From the NCBI GenBank assembly GCA_002914845.1, contig JXTC01000344.1, positions 237,534 to 301,533 of the forward strand: a stretch of 64,000 nucleotides of DNA, written 5' to 3'. The position numbers and the translations under genes are program-made. Source of the DNA: Trema orientale (Eukaryota; Streptophyta; Magnoliopsida; Rosales; Cannabaceae). Shown one piece after another: positions 59,600 to 64,000 of the stretch. The notes beneath the pieces are model-generated. The model searched no databases, was not told the origin of the DNA, and saw nothing but the letters and a program-made list of their open reading frames with translations. How positions within the stretch are numbered: position 1 is the stretch's first letter; each line of letters opens with the position of its first letter.

Positions 59600-60720
59600 T
59601 TACTCAACTCAAAAGGTATTAAAATAAATACCAATTGTGGTCCCCAACAAAATTCTCAAAATTCTCTCTAAACCCCAAACGAACAGAATTTTTGTTATAC
59701 TTATACCAAAATTACTAAAAACTACATTCCAAAATTATTCGCAAAGACTTTGTTACAAACTCTCCTGAATGCATTCTCAATTTGTAAAATCAAATTTCTT
59801 AAAAGCATAAATTTTATATCTTATGGAAAAAAAACATACATACTATAAGAAGGTTGTTCATATTTTATTTCACTTTTAAAATACATCTTTACCAGAAGAT
59901 GTCAATGGAAAAGAAGGTGACATGTGCATGTTCAATTTTTTTTCTTTCCTTGTATAATGCATTTGATTTGGGTTTATGAGAATCTGGTTAAAATTTGGGA
60001 AAGCGAATAACTTTTTAGTCTAAAAAAATAAAAAAAAAAGACTTAAATACTACAATTACTATATTACTCTCCAAAAAACCGTAAGTACGAAGACACATCA
60101 CCGTTCCATCACAGAAAGTAATAAAAGAAATATTTTTTTTTCACAATCGAATAATTAGGTGGAATTCTTGCAAAAATAAATAATTTAAAGTGGAAAATTC
60201 TGCATAAACAATAATTTGAGGAGGAAAGATACTATTTGTCCAATAAAACACTAAAAAAAGGAGAAAAAAAAAACCCTTCAATTACCGCACAATTAGCTTA
60301 GTTTGGCGTAAATTCTAAGTGGCCCGTCCTCTTTAGAATGTTGTACATAAGCCAAAGCAAAGCAGCTTCTTGATCTGTCAGCAATCGAAGGAGAAAGAAG
60401 AAAACCCAACAAGATGACGGTACCAACAAGATAACAGTATGTTAACGGTGTTTGTTTTACGGGGAGTGAGATAAACACTGTACAAAAGTGAGGAAATAAG
60501 GGGTAATTTGTCTTTTGCAAAACAAAGCCCCATTTTAAGGGGCCCACATGGTAAGCTAAGCAGTAAGCAAGTAAGCACACACACTCGTAGAGTGGACTCT
60601 CCAAGGGCCGCGTTTGTTGAGGGCAACGCACGAAGTTTCCATTCGATTAAATTAAAGAAATAGCCTATCCACTTCCTTCTCCCTTCTCTTAACTTTCCTC
60701 TAAAACCAATTAATTAATTA
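59600..60720. other. Intergenic and distal promoter of C2 gene 2
   Basis: AT-rich with no supported gene. Open frames on the minus strand at 60293-60631 lack family features and overlap the promoter side of the C2 gene. Confidence 0.5.
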
Positions 60721-60870
60721 CCTATAAATATCGAACCAAAGCTTCTCCACTTCAGAGTTCAATAATATTCCTAACAATTTCCTCATCACACCTCACCTAA
60801 TTTTCCTCCTAATTAGTAATTCCCAAACAGAGAAACCACTCTCGCGATTCTAACCACATCTCTATCTACA
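60721..60870 (+). promoter_or_regulatory. Core promoter and leader of C2 gene 2
   Basis: A TATA box CCTATAAATATCG lies at 60721-60733. Transcription would start near 60755 and give a leader of about 115 bp without an ATG before 60871. Confidence 0.65.
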
Positions 60871-61422
60871 ATGTCCAAGTTTTACTCCTCCTCCTCCTCC
60901 TCCTCAATCTCAATCTCATCAAGAACCATCGAAATCACAGTCTTATCTGCCGAAAACCTCAAGATCAATCGCCGATCGATCAAGAAGAATGCCTTCGCAG
61001 TCGTCCGATCCAACGTCGGGAACGATTTCCGGACGACTGTGATCGACACCGACGGCGGCAGCAACCCCAAGTGGAACCACAAGCTCGTGCTCGACTTACC
61101 CGTCCACGCCCCGGCGTTGACAGTCGAGGTACACTGCAAAACTCCGACCGGGAACAAACTCGTCGGGACGGCCACGGTTCCAGTCTCGGATTTCTCCGGC
61201 GGGTACGTACCGGAGAATTACTTGCAGTTTTTGAGTTATAGATTGAGGGATCAGAGAGGCGAAAGTAACGGGATTATCAATTTGTCTGTGAGAACGAAGG
61301 TCCCGCTGGCGCCGGAGTATTCGTGTTCGGCGGCATCGGCTTCATCGTCGGCGGCGATGGTGCTCGGAGTCCCGGTGGCGGTGAGTGGCGTTGTGACTGG
61401 GCTCCCCGTTTGCTCCGCCTAA
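60871..61422 (+). CDS. C2-domain protein, BAP/SRC2-like (copy 2)
   Basis: A single-exon 183-aa paralogue of 46082-46630. After an N-terminal Ser run from TCC repeats (SKFYSSSSSSSISISS), the C2 domain runs from TIEITVLSAENLKINRRSIK through DGGSNPKWNHKLVLDLP and VPVSDFSGGYVPENYLQ to FLSYRLRDQRGESNGIINLS. A low-complexity Ala/Ser tail with GVPVAVSGVVTGLPVC follows, and the tail motif VVTGLPV is shared with copy 1. Compared with copy 1, several acidic residues of the putative Ca-binding loops differ (for example DADGGSYPRWD versus DTDGGSNPKWN). Family role: lipid/calcium-linked membrane association. Confidence 0.92.
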   Translation: MSKFYSSSSSSSISISSRTIEITVLSAENLKINRRSIKKNAFAVVRSNVGNDFRTTVIDTDGGSNPKWNHKLVLDLPVHAPALTVEVHCKTPTGNKLVGTATVPVSDFSGGYVPENYLQFLSYRLRDQRGESNGIINLSVRTKVPLAPEYSCSAASASSSAAMVLGVPVAVSGVVTGLPVCSA

Positions 61423-62066
61423 TAAATATTGGAAATTTCATCACTTTTTTAAAAATATATTTTGAAAAAGACACACAAACAACGAAAAGTGGAAAATGTC
61501 GAGTAACGGCACAGTGGCGTGTGGACTGTAGATATTTTCAAAGAAGCTTCGTTTGGAACACGACAGTGGAAACTGTACTTTTCTTGGGTTAATTCTTTTC
61601 TTCAAATGATTGATTTTATTGATCTTTGCTTTTTGTACAACAACATTATTTTGTAAGCGTTCAAATTCGTTCGCGTGGTGTTAAGTTTTCAATTTATTAA
61701 AGGGAAATTTATTAATTCATTTCTTATTCTGTCACCAATTATTTTGTGCTTTTTAAAGAATAAATTAACTCAAAATCATCTATTAGGAATTCTTGTCCCA
61801 CTTCGAAGCTAATACCTAGAGCGTGGTTTTGCATGGGATCAGCGGCTGCCTACCTAGTAATTTTTTGAAAAATATGAGTTAATTTCTTGGATGACTTGTT
61901 TTTAGATCATTTCATTTCATGGTTGACTTGAATTTATTCCCTTTACATAATTTAAGTGTCTGAATTTTCAACTTAGATAGTGGTATGTTGGCTTTTAATC
62001 CTAAAGTTCTCAAATCTAAATGGTGTGTAATGATAAATTAAAAACAAAGAATGGTTAATGATACCA
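61423..62066. other. 3' side of C2 gene 2 and spacer
   Basis: Includes the probable 3' UTR. The rest is AT-rich with no gene. Confidence 0.5.
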
Positions 62067-63446
62067 AAATACCCTCAAGTTTGCTTCTTTTGCAAAAGAT
62101 AACATCATTTTTGAGTTTGATAAAGTAATACTCTCACATCTGTAATCTCTACAAAATTATACAATACAATGCTCAATTAAGTGATTTGGACAGTAGAATG
62201 ATGAAAATATGAAAAGTGATTAAAAAAGGTTTAGCACTAATATTTATCAGATAATATTAATTGGATTTACTTTTAGTTTTCACTTAAAATAGGAAAAAAA
62301 AAAGGTTGGAAGCTAAAAAAATCCAGAATTTTTTTTTTCGAAAAGGTAAAACTTAAAAGCTGCAACTTCTTCCTCATTTTCTTCTCCCATGCCCTCCTCC
62401 ACCACCACTTCTACGTCTCTATTACTGCTCATCTCGACTACACAGAACCTCATTCACTCACTAAAATTAAGAACAAAATTCTTTATTGAAAGTCATAAGA
62501 ACAAATTGCGCTAAGAACAAACAGGCCATACTAATCCGAATCTTGAAACTTTCTTGACCCAATTTGAATCTTTTCACAACTTTAATGTATATGAATATAC
62601 ACTTAGAGAGTGGTTTAGAGTTTTAAAACAAATCTTTCAATCGACCACATATTTTCTATCTACAAATTTTCTTACACATTGGGACTAAAGAAAAATCATG
62701 GCCCAAGTGAATAAATATAAGAACAATATTTTCAAATGCCTATAATTTCACATAAATTTAACATTCCATAGAACCCAAAATAGTGAAAATAAATACCTAA
62801 TTTTAGCCCCAAATCCAAACCACCCAATCTCAATTTACTGAAATTTTAAACCCATCTCAGATAAACCATATCCAAGCCTAGATTCATTTCCAAAACTACC
62901 AACTCTATATAGGTTCTCATCTACACCAGCCACATCCCCCATCAAGGCTGATTGCATAACCACTTCACGAACTCGTCCTAGTCATGAGAAGGGTCGCCTC
63001 AGAGTGTAATGACATTCTGGAAGCTGTTGGAGTTGATGGTAGATCTTGTCCACAAGCATGTTGGTGTAAGTAAGGTGCATCATGGTCGCTAAGATTCACC
63101 ACAAGAGAAGAAGGTTAAGAAGTGGAAGTGGTGGTGGTGGAGGAGAGCTGGAAAAGAGAAGATGAGCCTTTTCATTTTTTTAATAAACTTTCAGCCCTTT
63201 TTTTTTAATTTCTATCCTAAATGAAAACTAAAATTAAGACTAACTAATATTATCTCATAATTCTTACTGTGAAACCCTTTTGATATTTTCGTCATTCTAC
63301 TGTACAAATCATTTAATTGAGCACTGCGGAATATAATTTTACAAAGAGTATAAATGTGAGAGTATTATTTTGCAAAACTCAAATATGAGATTACTTTTTG
63401 CACAAAAAAAAAAAAAAAAAACACAAACTTGAGAGTATTTTAGTGT
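62067..63446. mobile_element. Non-autonomous element with about 340-bp terminal inverted repeats
   Basis: The left arm starts AAAATACCCTCAAGTTTG and continues with AATACTCTCACATCTGTA, GCTCAATTAAGTGATTTG and ACAGTAGAATGATGAAAATA. The right arm on the other strand gives AAAATACTCTCAAGTTTG, AATACTCTCACATTTATA, GCTCAATTAAATGATTTG and ACAGTAGAATGACGAAAATA. The arms extend to CCTCCTCCACCACCACTTC against its mirror near 63130. Long inverted repeats suggest a Mutator-like element. The target duplication is obscured because a MITE sits at the right border. The 700-bp centre may be captured host DNA but shows no clear gene. Confidence 0.8.
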
Positions 63447-63597
63447 GGAGGCGGCTATAATAGGGGCGCCCCTACGTAAGGTCTCTGTTTATACATCGTT
63501 TGATAGAATCTGTGGGGAATCTGTTTATATACAGATTCCCATCAAACGGTGTATAAACAGGACCTTACGTAGGGACGTCCCTACGTAAGACGCCCCC
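63447..63597. mobile_element. Mutator-type MITE, copy 3
   Basis: 151 bp. The ends GGAGGCGGCTATAATAGGGG and, on the other strand, GGGGGCGTCTTACGTAGGGA fold back on each other, with the inner arm CCATCAAACGGTGTATAAAC. A perfect 9-bp duplication TTTTAGTGT flanks it (63438-63446 and 63598-63606). It landed at the right edge of the older inverted-repeat element, so it is the younger of the two. Confidence 0.93.
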
Positions 63598-63624
63598 TTT
63601 TAGTGTTATTATTATTATTTTTTT

Positions 63625-63705
63625 TTTCTCTGCAAAATGACATCAATAGTGTCCTTACGTTAATTTTTTTCTCTGCAAAATGACATCAATAGTGTCCTTA
63701 CGTCC
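63625..63705. repeat. Tandem duplication, period about 43 bp
   Basis: CTCTGCAAAATGACATCAAT, followed by AGTGTCCTTACGT, occurs twice in succession with no difference in the shared part. Confidence 0.9.
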
Positions 63706-64000
63706 CTAGACCAGCAGCACATTAGGAATCTATTGGTATCACATATGGGACAGGAAAGGGACATGGCCCAAGCGTTCTTCCTTATCATCCTGGGATTCCA
63801 TTTCCTGTGGTTTAAGTGTTATTAACCCAACAAAGAAATATCTAAATAAGCTTGAGAGCTAAAGTGATAAAAAACCATAATCGGAGTTATAAAGTAGTTC
63901 AAAGACCATAATTTGGGACTCAATTGTGAAATTAACCTCTCTTTTTTTTAAAACGTTGAAAATATAATGTTATTTTGAATATTAGATTACAATATAATTC
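63706..64000. other. AT-rich end of the window, nothing recognised
   Basis: No gene or repeat end is visible before the window stops. Confidence 0.5.

Noticed and set aside
60293..60631. Minus-strand frames of 82-112 codons upstream of C2 gene 2
   Set aside because: No domain or splice structure, and they overlap the promoter side of a real gene.

Overview
This window is nuclear DNA from a flowering plant, most likely a eudicot. The evidence is the split, intron-rich genes with GT..AG junctions, the plant-only families (a DYW-class pentatricopeptide protein, a SHAGGY-type kinase of the theta group, plant RING-H2 and C2 proteins), two tRNA-Gly genes with plant-style CAA leaders, and a dense load of plant transposons in AT-rich DNA. 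I could not identify the species. The sequence is draft quality: one 631-base N run (23409-24039) and two single Ns (5216 and 27991), the second inside an exon of the kinase gene.

Layout. 1-9900 is gene-poor: a foldback element (474-826), a hAT-type MITE with an 8-bp target duplication (922-1504), then 3.6-8.3 kb of pyrimidine-rich DNA built from direct and tandem duplications, with one Mutator-type MITE inside. 9.9-17.1 kb is a decayed Helitron with Rep/helicase and RPA-like pseudogenes. 17811-20920 is a deletion derivative of a CACTA transposon with exact ends, an ACT target duplication and a dense GACGTC array. 20.9-25.1 kb holds a foldback repeat, a Tourist-like MITE, a second Mutator MITE, an RNase H-like fragment, a gapped inverted-repeat element and a SINE. 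26747-30706 is a 13-exon SHAGGY/GSK3-like kinase gene. 31.9-33.7 kb is a broken PPR copy interrupted by a 5'-truncated LINE. 35193-37949 is a five-exon membrane RING-H2 E3 ligase gene. 38.3-42.6 kb has an intact intronless DYW PPR gene (39554-41995, minus) flanked by two tRNA-Gly(GCC) genes, each followed by a probable C/D-box snoRNA. 46082-46630 (minus) and 60871-61422 (plus) are a divergent pair of paralogous C2-domain genes. Between them lie a possible two-exon small gene (51348-51945), a MuDR-like transposase fragment (about 52900-53490, minus) and a complete but decayed Ty1/copia element (54014-59109). The right end carries a long-inverted-repeat element (about 62067-63446) with a third Mutator MITE at its border.

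The host genes are unrelated housekeeping or regulatory genes rather than a pathway: brassinosteroid-type kinase signalling, ubiquitination, organelle RNA editing, membrane C2 proteins. The most interesting units are the paired tRNA-Gly/snoRNA cassettes, the ACGT-rich palindrome array of the CACTA element, and the three-copy Mutator MITE family. I did not find convincing evidence of a wholly new system.
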